Below, piece after piece: positions 39,780-48,240 of a DNA stretch of 64,000 nt. Position 1 is the stretch's first letter; each line of letters opens with the position of its first letter. The stretch is from Streptosporangium amethystogenes (GTDB lineage Bacteria > Actinomycetota > Actinomycetes > Streptosporangiales > Streptosporangiaceae), in the NCBI RefSeq assembly GCF_000721075.1, contig NZ_JOEQ01000033.1, positions 1 through 64,000 of the forward strand, in the 5' to 3' direction. The notes beneath the pieces were generated by a model. It did no database searches, was not told where the DNA came from, and saw nothing but the letters and a program-made list of their open reading frames with translations. The translations under genes were made by a program, and so were the position numbers.

Positions 39780-41231
39780 TCACGGCTCGTAGCCGGCCCG
39801 GTATCGCCGTACCAGGTCGGCGTGGGCCTGGAAGCGCTCGGGAATCCCGCCCTCCTGGCGGACCACGTCGTCGGAGGAGCGGAACGCCACCGCTCCCAGC
39901 AACCCGGGGTCTCCGGGCACCCCGGCCAGCAGCGGTATCCGTACGCACAGGTAGCGGCCGACGGCGGGGATGGTGTCCTCGGGTGACAGCGGCGGGGTGA
40001 GGATGGTGCCCAGGCGCTCGTTCGGCAGGTAGTACTGAAGCACCGACGGCGTCCAGCGCGCCAGGCCGTACTCGTTCGTGTCCATGTCGACCAGGTACGG
40101 GTCGAAGTCGCTCTCCACCTTCAGCATTCCGGCGACCAGTGCCGGGCTCAGGCCCGGCACGTCGCACATCGTGCCGGCCTCGACGATCAGCGCGCGGTAC
40201 TCCCGGGGGATGTCGGAGTCGGAGCGCAACCACCGCCCGAACGGATCGGCCACCCGCGAGTCGACCACCCCCGCCCCGGAGGCACTCGCCAGCACGAGAG
40301 CGGCCGAGACCACGGCCTTCGCCATCCGGCGGCCCGTTCGCCGGGGCGCCCCCTTCAGGGTGCCGGCCAGCAGCCGCGCACGGTAGAGCTGACGGGCCGC
40401 GCTGGGCCTGGACCTCGGGTCGGGGTCCAGGCAGTCGCCGACCCAGGAGCGCCAGGCCTCGGGCAGCGAGACCGGCAGCGACAGGGGGGACTCGCCCGCC
40501 GCGTACTCGGCGGCGGCCACATAGCGCGCGCGAGCGGTGGGGGCGTTGAAGGGAAGGTGGCCGGTGAACAGCTGACAGGCCGTCACGCCCAGCGCCCAGA
40601 TGTCGGCCGAGGCCCGCACCGCGTGCCCCTTCTCGCTCAGCGGCTCCCCCCAGCGCTCGGGAGGCACGTGGTCCACCGAGCCCATCGGGGGAAGGTAGCC
40701 GTGCGTCCCGTCCATCTCGGTGGCCAGGCCGAAGTCGGCGAGCCGTACCGAGCCGTCGGCCATCACCAGCACGTTGTTGGGTTTGAGGTCTCCGTGCACC
40801 CACCTCTCGGCGTGCATGTGCGCCAGCCCCTCGCAGATCTCGGCGATCAGCCTCGGCGCGTCGGGAACCGGAGCCCCCTCCTCGATCAGCTCGGCCAGCG
40901 ACCGTTCCGCCAGGTCCATCACCAGCACGCAGGCGCCGTCGAGTTCGGAGTTTCCGGCGTCGTCGACGACGAGCGTCTCCCGCAGCCGGATCAGCCGGGG
41001 GTGCCGGAGCCTGTCGTGCAGGCGTATCTCCCGCTCCGTCATGTCCCGCAGGTGCCGTAACTGCCGCCGGGTGAGCGTGCCGGTGGGCAGGAACTTCAGC
41101 GCCGCCTCTTTCCCGTCCCGCGTTCCCAGGTAGACGCTCGCCCAGCTCCCCGTGGCGACGGGCCTGCCGACCCGCCAGTCACCGACGCGATACCCCGAGG
41201 AGACACTGACCGCCCATCCCTTGGTGTCCAT
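39780..41231 (-). CDS. Ser/Thr protein kinase fused to a lytic-transglycosylase-like domain
   Basis: A 483-residue protein. The kinase domain (about 15-290) has the glycine loop VATGSWASVYLG, Lys46, the catalytic loop HGDLKPNN (Arg of HRD replaced by Gly), DFGLA at 166-170 and APE as PPE. A hydrophobic segment (about 307-327) is followed by an extracellular-type domain with CDVPGLSPALVAGMLKVESD, then DPYLVDMDTNEYGLARWTPS, which fits SLT lytic transglycosylases with catalytic Glu in KVESD. It couples a eukaryotic-like kinase to a wall-cleaving or wall-binding domain. The activation loop is short, so activity is not certain. Confidence 0.87.
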   Translation of the reverse strand: MDTKGWAVSVSSGYRVGDWRVGRPVATGSWASVYLGTRDGKEAALKFLPTGTLTRRQLRHLRDMTEREIRLHDRLRHPRLIRLRETLVVDDAGNSELDGACVLVMDLAERSLAELIEEGAPVPDAPRLIAEICEGLAHMHAERWVHGDLKPNNVLVMADGSVRLADFGLATEMDGTHGYLPPMGSVDHVPPERWGEPLSEKGHAVRASADIWALGVTACQLFTGHLPFNAPTARARYVAAAEYAAGESPLSLPVSLPEAWRSWVGDCLDPDPRSRPSAARQLYRARLLAGTLKGAPRRTGRRMAKAVVSAALVLASASGAGVVDSRVADPFGRWLRSDSDIPREYRALIVEAGTMCDVPGLSPALVAGMLKVESDFDPYLVDMDTNEYGLARWTPSVLQYYLPNERLGTILTPPLSPEDTIPAVGRYLCVRIPLLAGVPGDPGLLGAVAFRSSDDVVRQEGGIPERFQAHADLVRRYRAGYEP

Positions 41232-41609
41232 CGTCCTGCCGCCCTCTCACATCACCGAGCCGGCGCGATGACCGCGGTCATCGCCCGGAACGTCGTGAAC
41301 AGGTGGATGCGCCTCGGACGGATCACCGTACGGGGGCGTGCCGTCATGCTAGATCGAATACGAGCGCACGGAGCACCGTCACCGCGACCGGCTCCGCACC
41401 GCCGATCATCCGTCCGGCGGCCTGCCCGCTGATCTTTTCGGTCGGTCCGGTAGGAGCGTCTGTGTCGCCCTCATAAGGCCGGGATTCCGAGGCGCGAGCA
41501 GGTCAGCGCGGTGGGCGATATCGCGCCGGCCGGGATCCCTTGCGGGAGGGCGGCAGCTGGTTATCGTTTTTCCGGAACAATCAGGACGGCCGGTCAGCAA
41601 GGGAGCTAC
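41232..41609. other. Intergenic region between kinase and P450
   Basis: About 380 bases between divergent genes. No gene was found. An AT-rich patch near 41570 (TTATCGTTTTTCCGG) may hold the P450 promoter. Confidence 0.4.
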
Positions 41610-42803
41610 ATGAGCGAGACTCCGACGCCTCCGTTGTACATGCGGCGAGCAGGGTTCGGCCCGGATCCGGAACTGGGAACGCTGCGGGACGGGGAGGGGA
41701 TCGGGCGCGTCAGCACGCCGTTCGGCGTCGACGCCTGGTTGGTGACCCGCTACGCGGACGTACGGACGGTGCTGAGCGACCCCGAACGGTTCAGCAACGC
41801 CGTGGGGATCGACTTCGTGCCGTCCGACACGAAGATGAGCAAGGAGGAGATCGCGGCGCTGCGCGCGGGCAACATGCTCGCCCTCGATCCTCCCGAGCAC
41901 ACCCGGCTGCGCCGGACGCTGACGCCGGAGTTCACCATCCGCCGGATGCGCCAACTGGAGCCGCGGATCACCCGCATCGTCGAGGAGCACCTGGACGCGA
42001 TGGAACGCGCCGGGTCCCCGGCCGACCTGGTGTCGTCGTTCGCACTGCCGATCCCCTCGCTGGTGATCTGCGAGTTACTGGGGGTGCCGTACGCCGATCG
42101 GGAGGACTTCCAGCGCAGAAGCAGCAAGATGCTCGATGTGGGGTCGCCCTTCGAGGAGCGTCTGGCCGCCCAGATGGAGTCGCGCGCCTACATCGGCGAG
42201 CTGGTCGCCCGCGCCCAGGTCGAGCCCGGGGAGGAGCTTCTCGGCACGCTGGTGCGCGAGCACGGCGACGACCTGACGGTGCACGAGCTCGTCGGCATCG
42301 GCACCCTGCTGCTGCTGGCCGGACACGAGACCACCTCCAACATGCTCGGGCTGGGCACACTGGCCCTGCTCCGCCATCCCGACCAGCTGGAGCTGCTGCG
42401 GAAGGAACCCGAGCGCATCGACGCGGCGGTGGAGGAGCTGCTGCGCTGGCTCAGCATCGTCCACTCCGGCACCGCCAAGATGACCACCGCGGAGGTCGAG
42501 ATCGCCGGCCAGGCCATCGGGCCCGGCGAGCTGGTGGTCTGCGCGCTGCCCACCGCCAACCGCGACGCCGAGTTCCTGTCCGATCCCGAGACGCTGGACA
42601 TCACCCGGGGCGCGCCCGGCCACCTGGCCTTCGGCCACGGCGTGCACCACTGCCTGGGCGCACCGCTGGCCCGGCTGGAGATGCGCATCGCCTTCCCCGC
42701 ACTGCTCGGACGCTTCCCCGAGCTGCGCGCGGTCGAGCCCGAGGCGCACTTCCGCTCTTTCAGCGTCGTGTACGGCCTGACGTCCCTGCCGGTCGCCTGG
42801 TAG
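41610..42803 (+). CDS. Cytochrome P450
   Basis: A 397-residue soluble bacterial P450. The I-helix oxygen-binding motif is AGHETT (Thr pair intact), the ExxR motif EELLR, and the heme loop FGHGVHHCLG has the Cys ligand at residue 348. Length and motifs are complete, and GGGAGC precedes ATG 41610. It needs ferredoxin and reductase partners, none of which are adjacent. It could act in secondary metabolism or xenobiotic oxidation. A decayed C-terminal fragment of a related P450 lies at 20986-21137. Confidence 0.93.
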   Translation: MSETPTPPLYMRRAGFGPDPELGTLRDGEGIGRVSTPFGVDAWLVTRYADVRTVLSDPERFSNAVGIDFVPSDTKMSKEEIAALRAGNMLALDPPEHTRLRRTLTPEFTIRRMRQLEPRITRIVEEHLDAMERAGSPADLVSSFALPIPSLVICELLGVPYADREDFQRRSSKMLDVGSPFEERLAAQMESRAYIGELVARAQVEPGEELLGTLVREHGDDLTVHELVGIGTLLLLAGHETTSNMLGLGTLALLRHPDQLELLRKEPERIDAAVEELLRWLSIVHSGTAKMTTAEVEIAGQAIGPGELVVCALPTANRDAEFLSDPETLDITRGAPGHLAFGHGVHHCLGAPLARLEMRIAFPALLGRFPELRAVEPEAHFRSFSVVYGLTSLPVAW

Positions 42804-42851
42804 CCGACGGAACCGTCCGGAGCCGTGATCGCGGCTCCGGGCGGGTACGGC

Positions 42852-43370
42852 TCAGGCCGTGCCCGAGCTCAGGTCGCCGTCGAAGACCTTGTCCAGGAAG
42901 CTCTCCAGGTTGACGACGGCTCGCATGATCCGCTCCTCGTTGCTGAGCGTCTCGAACCGCACGCCGAGCTCCGTCTTCTTCACGTCCCGCACGTAGAGGG
43001 AGCAGGCCAGGTCGGCGCACATGTAGGTGCCGACCGTGTTGCCCTGGCGGCCCGCGGCGCCGACCCTGGGCGCGACGAACAGGGAGATCCCGGTGCCGGC
43101 GTGCGGTGTCACGCAGATCGAGCAGACCGTGCTCTTGGCATAGCTCCTGCGCACCTCCCGGCTGAGACGCAGAGTGACACCGACCAGCTCGCCGCGCCGC
43201 TCGACGACCAGGTAGCCGCGGTCGGGCGCGCCGGGGTCGAGCCAGCCCAGGAAGTCAAGGTCGGCCCAGGGGGTCTCCGGCAGGCTCCTGGGCAGGTTGA
43301 TCCTGCGCGCCTCCCCCTTGGAGCAGTTGGCGAAGGATCCGCGTATCTCCTTCTCACCGACTGGAATCAT
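42852..43370 (-). CDS. FBP-domain (EF-G-binding-like treble-clef) protein
   Basis: A 172-residue protein whose C-terminal half carries a zinc treble-clef-type arrangement of Cys pairs (STVCSICVTPHAG and TYMCADLACSLYVRD). It fits the FBP domain shared with the C-terminus of FusB-type proteins, which bind elongation factor G and release it from the ribosome. The N-terminal helical domain of FusB is shorter here. A role in ribosome rescue or drug protection is plausible from the family. It is convergent with the P450 gene. Confidence 0.85.
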   Translation of the reverse strand: MIPVGEKEIRGSFANCSKGEARRINLPRSLPETPWADLDFLGWLDPGAPDRGYLVVERRGELVGVTLRLSREVRRSYAKSTVCSICVTPHAGTGISLFVAPRVGAAGRQGNTVGTYMCADLACSLYVRDVKKTELGVRFETLSNEERIMRAVVNLESFLDKVFDGDLSSGTA

Positions 43371-43758
43371 GACTCACCCACTGTTGATCGACACGTCTGC
43401 TGAGCCCCGGCGGCGCGACCGGCGCTTCCTCGGGGGGGCAGGGCACGAGCGAACTGCCGGCCCCTGCTGGATCACTGTCTTTTCCGACATTCAGCGCCGA
43501 CCACTATGTCAGCACGACATCGGGGGCGTCGAATGCTTTTCCCCGGTGTCAGGACACCTCCAAGAGGGTCCAAGACCGCGACGACGTCGCAAGCCGACGG
43601 TACGGGGCGCTCGCCGATGAGTCACAGGTCCCCGTGGACGGCGTGCACCGCCACACGGGGCCGCTCCTCGATCTCACAGCCGTTCTGCCGGAGGGTCGCT
43701 CGCCCCGTACCCGGGAGGATCCGGGGACGGGAGGATCCGTGAAACCCGGAACCGCGGG
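43371..43758. other. Intergenic region with possible coding remnant
   Basis: About 390 bases. A plus-strand frame from about 43610 to 43745 (VPVDGVHRHTGPLLDLTAVL) has coding-like composition but no start and no known family. Nothing else is seen. Confidence 0.35.
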
Positions 43759-44076
43759 TCAGTCGTGTCGGCGCAGTTCGGCGTTGATCCGCAGGGCTTC
43801 CTGGAGCTGATCCTCCAGGATGATGATGCGGCAGGCGGCCTCCAGCGCGGTGCCCTGGTCGACCAGTTCTCTGGCGCGGGCGGCCAGGCGTAGCTGATAG
43901 CGGGAGTAGCGGCGGTGTCCGCCGGACGAGCGCTGCGGCTCGATCAGTCTCGCCTCGCCCAGGCTACGTAGGAAAGCCGGCGTGGTGCCGAGGATCTCGG
44001 CGGCACGGCCCATGGTGTAGGCCGGGTAATCGTCATCGTCGAGCTTGATCTCTGGGTTCTGTGGGGCTGGATCCAT
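43759..44076 (-). CDS. MerR-family transcriptional regulator
   Basis: A 105-residue MerR-type protein. YTMGRAAEILGTTPAFLRSL, then GEARLIEPQRSSGGHRRYSR is the MerR winged helix with the GGHRRY wing. A short C-terminal coiled coil (AACRIIILEDQLQEALRINA) replaces the effector domain. Such small MerR proteins of actinomycetes are often linked to developmental or stress genes. AAAAAGG lies before ATG 44076. A perfect 28-bp palindrome lies 21 bases upstream of the start. Confidence 0.9.
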   Translation of the reverse strand: MDPAPQNPEIKLDDDDYPAYTMGRAAEILGTTPAFLRSLGEARLIEPQRSSGGHRRYSRYQLRLAARARELVDQGTALEAACRIIILEDQLQEALRINAELRRHD

Positions 44077-44097
44077 CGCACCTTTTTCATGTCACAG

Positions 44098-44125
44098 GGG
44101 CCCCGGTGCTGCAGCACCGGGGCCC
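44098..44125. repeat. 28-bp perfect palindrome upstream of MerR gene
   Basis: GGGCCCCGGTGCTG is followed directly by its reverse complement. It lies just upstream of the MerR start, in its leader. It can act as a terminator, an attenuator stem or an operator. No T run follows. Confidence 0.7.
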
Positions 44126-44150
44126 AGAGTTATGGGTTCAACACCTTTTA

Positions 44151-44171
44151 TCGACACGAGTGTCGATTTTT
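44151..44171 (+). terminator. Short stem-loop with T5 tail or operator
   Basis: TCGACA and TGTCGA pair around a CGAG tetraloop, followed by TTTTT. It may be a weak terminator, or a 16-bp operator palindrome (TCGACACGAGTGTCGA) of the MerR protein. Confidence 0.4.
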
Positions 44172-44701
44172 CGTATCCGCACCAGCCGCCGGAAAGGCAG
44201 GGAGTGCGGGGATCGCATATGCGTGACCGGAGACCACCTTCCAATCTGATGGGACTACGGCACCCGCCCGGCGAGACACAACCGGCAGCGGGCGATCCAA
44301 CGGCGTGTGACCCTCCCCCTTTTCCTCTGATTTCCCTACGTACCTTTGCCATCGGCACCGGCTGGAACCCCTTGCAGGATCCTGGCTCCAGCACACCTGA
44401 CGACGGCACCTCACGGGCTGTCCTCATGCCCGCCGGCCACCGCGTTGGAACCCGTGCACCAGTTGGCTCCAGCATGCCTGACCGTCTTGCCACTTCTTTG
44501 CGACAGTTCGTCATCTGCCGCGAGTTCTTGATGTTCTCTACTCTTCTGACACCTGAAATACTAACCCGGCCCGCAGCCAATGTCTACTGTGGCCACAACA
44601 GATTTTCTCTGCCGCTCGCGTGACCAACCGCCCCGTGTCCCGCCTGACGGGCATCGCCCCAGGACCGCACCGGACCGGGCCATCGGGATACGCTCGGCGT
44701 C
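44172..44701. other. Long non-coding region with two hairpin repeats
   Basis: About 530 bases without a believable gene. Two similar inverted-repeat units occur at 44363-44393 and 44446-44474, each bounded by TGGAACCC and TGGCTCCAGCA, about 82 bases apart, with similar flanks ending CCTGAC. Frames through the region on both strands lack homology. It could be a structured RNA or a decayed mobile element. Confidence 0.4.
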
Positions 44702-44870
44702 ATGATCGTCTGGCTGAACGGGACATTCGGTGCGGGCAAGACGACCACCGCGGGGAACTCGTCACGCTCATCCCGCAGGCACACCTCTTCGATCCCGAGC
44801 AGGCCGGTTACCTGCCGCGGGTAGCGAGAGGGCTCTTCACTCCGGAAAGCCATGGCGGGCACCCGATGCG
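44702..44870 (+). pseudogene. Frameshifted, truncated P-loop kinase
   Basis: MIVWLNGTFGAGKTTTAG starts at ATG 44702 with an intact Walker A. In the next frame the sequence continues as GELVTLIPQAHLFDPEQAGY. Loss of one G in the GCGGGG run near 44752 breaks the gene. Homologous small AAA/zeta-like kinases continue for more than 100 residues after FDPEQ, but here coding homology fades by about 44870. It is both frameshifted and truncated. Confidence 0.75.
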
Positions 44871-44989
44871 AGGCCGGCGAGATTCAGACCGGCGACTGCC
44901 GCCGGATCCGGACCTCTGATCAGGCGTGAACGCTTCGGCGGCACGGTGACTTGTCAGCTTATATCCGTACAGAGCACTACGCTCGGCAT

Positions 44990-45529
44990 ATGTCTGACCA
45001 GCCGGTATGCCACTGTCTGCTCTGCGTCGGGCGGGAGGTGGAGCTCGACGAGGCTGATCTCGCGACGCTGCGGAGCGTCCGGGACCGGGGGTGGGCGATC
45101 GTCATGATCCCTGAGGACGAGGACGGTCCCGGCTGGGCATTCACCGTCGGGCTGTGGCACACGCTCCGCTCCCCCGAGGTGGTGATGCTCGGCCTCCGGG
45201 TGGACGTGATGGGCAACTGCCTCAGCACCCTGGCCGACCAGATCGCCGCCGGGCACCACCTGGTCGAGGGCCGGGAGCGGGATGACGTGATCAGGAACTA
45301 CCCGGTCGTCGCCAAGACAGTGGACACCAGCTGGTACCGGTCGCTGTTCGGTACCGCGCTGCACTTCTACCAGGGACCTCCGCTGCCCTTCATGGAGATC
45401 GTCTGGCCCGATGCCGCGGGCCGCTTCCCCTGGAACGACGGCTGCGCCCCGCGCCTGCGGGAACTGCAGCCCGCGCTCTGGATCCCCAAGGACGACCACG
45501 CCCCGGGCCCCTGGACCAAACTCCCCTGA
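44990..45529 (+). CDS. DUF4262 protein
   Basis: A 179-residue DUF4262 protein. It has the N-terminal VRDRGWAIVMIPEDEDGPGW, then AFTVGLWHTLRSPEVVMLGL, the middle LADQIAAGHHLVEGRER and the end FMEIVWPDAAGRFPWNDGC. These domains are common in actinomycetes and of unknown role, often beside toxin or restriction genes. The start is ATG 44990. A fragment of a second DUF4262 sequence (FMEIVRPDEAEP) lies at 49297-49332 after the tryptophan operon. Confidence 0.9.
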   Translation: MSDQPVCHCLLCVGREVELDEADLATLRSVRDRGWAIVMIPEDEDGPGWAFTVGLWHTLRSPEVVMLGLRVDVMGNCLSTLADQIAAGHHLVEGRERDDVIRNYPVVAKTVDTSWYRSLFGTALHFYQGPPLPFMEIVWPDAAGRFPWNDGCAPRLRELQPALWIPKDDHAPGPWTKLP

Positions 45530-46258
45530 CGGGGCCGTGCCGACCGGGCCTGACCCGCGTCCCGACCGGCCGCCGGCGACGCCACGCGGCGGCCATCCGG
45601 GGCGGCGCCGAGGGCGCGACAGGGCGGACGGCCGGGCCACCGAGGCCGCCCGGCGGAGACCACGGTCAATGTGAGACCACCGCGCGACAGAGGCCGGGTC
45701 CGACGCTGAGGCCACCGTACGGCGGGCGCCCCGGCCGGCGCCGTGTCATCCGGAAGACGTGAGACCCGGAGCGAAAGAAACCGCACCGGGTGTGCCCCGT
45801 GTTTCTCCGGCCGCCGGACCGGCACTTTAGCGAGATTTACTACCGATTTCAAGATGGCCTGTTTCAAGTCGCTCAACGGTCCTCACCAAGTCATTCACAA
45901 GTCCCCACCAAGTGGGAAAAAGGAGCCTCGACGCGGGCCGAAAAAGGCTTCGAGGGACGCGCCAGGAACACCAAAGGCGCTTCCCGGCATCAATTCTCTT
46001 CGCACATTCCCGTTGGCATGCATGTGAGGAAAAGTGAGGACTAAAAAGGCCGTTGACCTGGCGCGATGATCGACCACCGGACGAGGGACGGCTCGCACCC
46101 GGTGACCGCCGGGCGGCACACGGATCCTCACACGCTCCGACGTCATAAATGAATCGTTGAGAAAAACGGTCACCCAGATCTTTAAGTCCGGCGGGAGGCC
46201 CAGTGGAAGCCCGCGGGTCCACCGGGCCTCCCGCCTGGCAACGCCCACGAGGAGAAGC
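45530..46258. other. Long leader region upstream of tryptophan operon
   Basis: About 730 bases with no supported gene. The left part is GC-rich and the right part markedly A-rich (around 45840-46050). A short hairpin CCCAC/CAA/GTGGG followed by AAAAA lies near 45905. The operon's promoter and any attenuator should be in the right half; no leader peptide rich in Trp was found. Confidence 0.4.
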
Positions 46259-47071
46259 ATGCACGTCAAACTCAACGAACCCGTCGTGGAAGAACTGCGC
46301 AGGGTGGTTTCAGAGCCGATCTTCAACCCGGTCCTCAAAACCTTCGTCGGGGAGGGGAAGCTGGAGTACGAGGTGTATGTGCGGACCTCGGAGTTGTTCT
46401 CCCTGCAACCCGCCACCGACGAACTCGTCTCCTCCGACGAGCTGATGTTCCAGATGGTCCACCAGGCCCAGGAGGTGTGGCTGAAACTCCTCGCGCACGA
46501 GATGACGGAACTGGTGGGCGACCTGGACCGGGACGCGCTCTGGGACGCCTCGGCGCGGCTGGACCGGATCGCGCGCATCGTCCGCTGCCTCAACGACGAG
46601 CTGGGGGTTCTGGAGACGCTGACGCCCGACTCGTACCAGACGATCCGGCAGCATCTCGGGAACGGCAGCGGGCAGGAGTCACCGGGGTACAACCGGCTGC
46701 GCGTGGTAGCCCACTACATATCGGACGCGCTCGACCGGCTGGTCGCCCGCCGCGGGGTTTCGGCCACGGATGTCTACCAGGCACGGGATGCCCGGCACAG
46801 CGACCTGAAACGCACGTTCGAGCTGCTCCTCGACGTGGACGAGGCCTACCAGATGTGGCTCGTCACCCACTTCATGCTCGTCCGCAGGACGATCGGCATC
46901 AGCCGGAACACCGCGGCGCTCGACGGCGTGCCGACGCAGGTGCTGACCGGCCGCATGACACAGCCCCTCTTCCGGCAGCTGTGGAAGGTGCGCGAGGAGA
47001 TGACCGCCGCCTGGGAACGCGGCGGCGGGTACGCGCCCGGAGAGTCCAGGCACGCGGAGAAGAAGTCCTGA
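46259..47071 (+). CDS. kynA: Tryptophan 2,3-dioxygenase-family protein
   Basis: A 270-residue heme dioxygenase of the TDO superfamily. LVSSDELMFQMVHQAQEVWL, then KLLAHEMTELV contains the active-site His. SYQTIRQHLGNGSGQESPGY replaces the FxSxxFR block. THFMLVRRTIGISRN holds the proximal heme His. The canonical reaction opens the indole ring of L-Trp to N-formylkynurenine. Some family members (MarE type) instead make oxindoles, and the divergent substrate loop leaves that open. GAGGAG precedes ATG 46259. The stop overlaps the next start. Confidence 0.85.
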   Translation: MHVKLNEPVVEELRRVVSEPIFNPVLKTFVGEGKLEYEVYVRTSELFSLQPATDELVSSDELMFQMVHQAQEVWLKLLAHEMTELVGDLDRDALWDASARLDRIARIVRCLNDELGVLETLTPDSYQTIRQHLGNGSGQESPGYNRLRVVAHYISDALDRLVARRGVSATDVYQARDARHSDLKRTFELLLDVDEAYQMWLVTHFMLVRRTIGISRNTAALDGVPTQVLTGRMTQPLFRQLWKVREEMTAAWERGGGYAPGESRHAEKKS

Positions 47072-48240
47072 TGACCCTCACCGACAAGACGGGCGGCGCG
47101 GACCACGACCGGGCCGTGAGGTCGCTGCGCGCCGAGTTCCCGCTGCTCGACACCTGTGTCTACCTCAACAGCAACTCCACCGGCGCCGTCCCCCGCGGCG
47201 TGCAGGAGGTGCTGCGCGGCTACTGGCGGACGCTGACCGGGTGGCGGGACGAGGTGTGGGGCGACTGGCTGGAACAGACGTCGGCCTACACCGACACCCT
47301 CGCCGCCTTCCTCGGCGCACCCCCCGGTTCCATCGTGACCGACGTGAACCTCAGCACACTGCTCGCCCGGATCGGCACCTGCCTGGACTTCGACGGCCCG
47401 CGCCGCAAGGTGGTCACCACCGGCATGGAATTCCCCACGGTGCCGCTCATCTGGCAGGGGTTCGCCCGGTACGGAGCGGAGCTGGAGATCGTGGGCTCGG
47501 GTCCCGGGTTCGACGAGGCCGCGCTGGAGGCCGCCATCGACGAGCGGACCCGGTGCGTGTGCGTCTCACACGGCAGCTATTCCACCGGAGCGCTGCTGGA
47601 CCTGCGGCGGATCGTCGCCAGGGCCCACAGCGTGGGCGCGTACGTCATCGTGGACGCCTACCAGACCGTCGGCGCGGTTCCCCTGGACGTCACCGAACTG
47701 GGCGTCGACTTCGTGCTGGGCGGTGCTCACAAGTGGATGTGCGGCGCCCACACCGCGTTCCTGTACGTGCGCCCCGACCTCATTCCCGACCTGCGACCCG
47801 CGGCCACCGGCTGGCTGGCCGGCGCCGACCCGACCTCCTTCCGCTCACCGGTCGTGTTGGCCGGGGACGCCCGCCGCCTGGCCTCCGGCACACCGGTGCC
47901 GCTGGGACCGATGATGTCCAGGATCGGCCTCGACCTGCTGTCCGGCATCGGCGTCGAGACGATCCGCGGGCACTCGCTGGCGTGCACCGGCCGGGTGCTG
48001 GAGCGCGCGGACGCGGCCGGAATCGAGGTGGTGACCCCGAGGGAGCCACACCGGCGCGGCGGCATCGTCTGCCTGCGGTTCGACGGGGACGAGCGGGTGA
48101 GCAGGTCACTGATCGACCGGGGCATGGTGTGCAGCTGGCGCGGCTCCCTGCGCGTGGCGCCGCACATCTACAACACGATCGCCGAGGTCGACGCCTTCAT
48201 GGACGCCGTCGAGACGGAACGGAAGCAGATCACCGCATGA
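47071..48240 (+). CDS. kynU: Kynureninase-like class V aminotransferase-fold enzyme
   Basis: A 389-residue PLP enzyme. SHGSYSTGALLDLRRIVARA, then IVDAYQTVGAVPLDVTEL precedes the Schiff-base lysine in GGAHKWMCG (Lys221). The fold is shared by kynureninases, cysteine desulfurases and isopenicillin epimerases. The neighbouring dioxygenase favours kynureninase, which cleaves kynurenine to anthranilate and alanine. The start at 47071 shares one base with the upstream stop (TGATG). No formamidase or kynurenine monooxygenase is present in this window. Confidence 0.85.
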   Translation: MTLTDKTGGADHDRAVRSLRAEFPLLDTCVYLNSNSTGAVPRGVQEVLRGYWRTLTGWRDEVWGDWLEQTSAYTDTLAAFLGAPPGSIVTDVNLSTLLARIGTCLDFDGPRRKVVTTGMEFPTVPLIWQGFARYGAELEIVGSGPGFDEAALEAAIDERTRCVCVSHGSYSTGALLDLRRIVARAHSVGAYVIVDAYQTVGAVPLDVTELGVDFVLGGAHKWMCGAHTAFLYVRPDLIPDLRPAATGWLAGADPTSFRSPVVLAGDARRLASGTPVPLGPMMSRIGLDLLSGIGVETIRGHSLACTGRVLERADAAGIEVVTPREPHRRGGIVCLRFDGDERVSRSLIDRGMVCSWRGSLRVAPHIYNTIAEVDAFMDAVETERKQITA

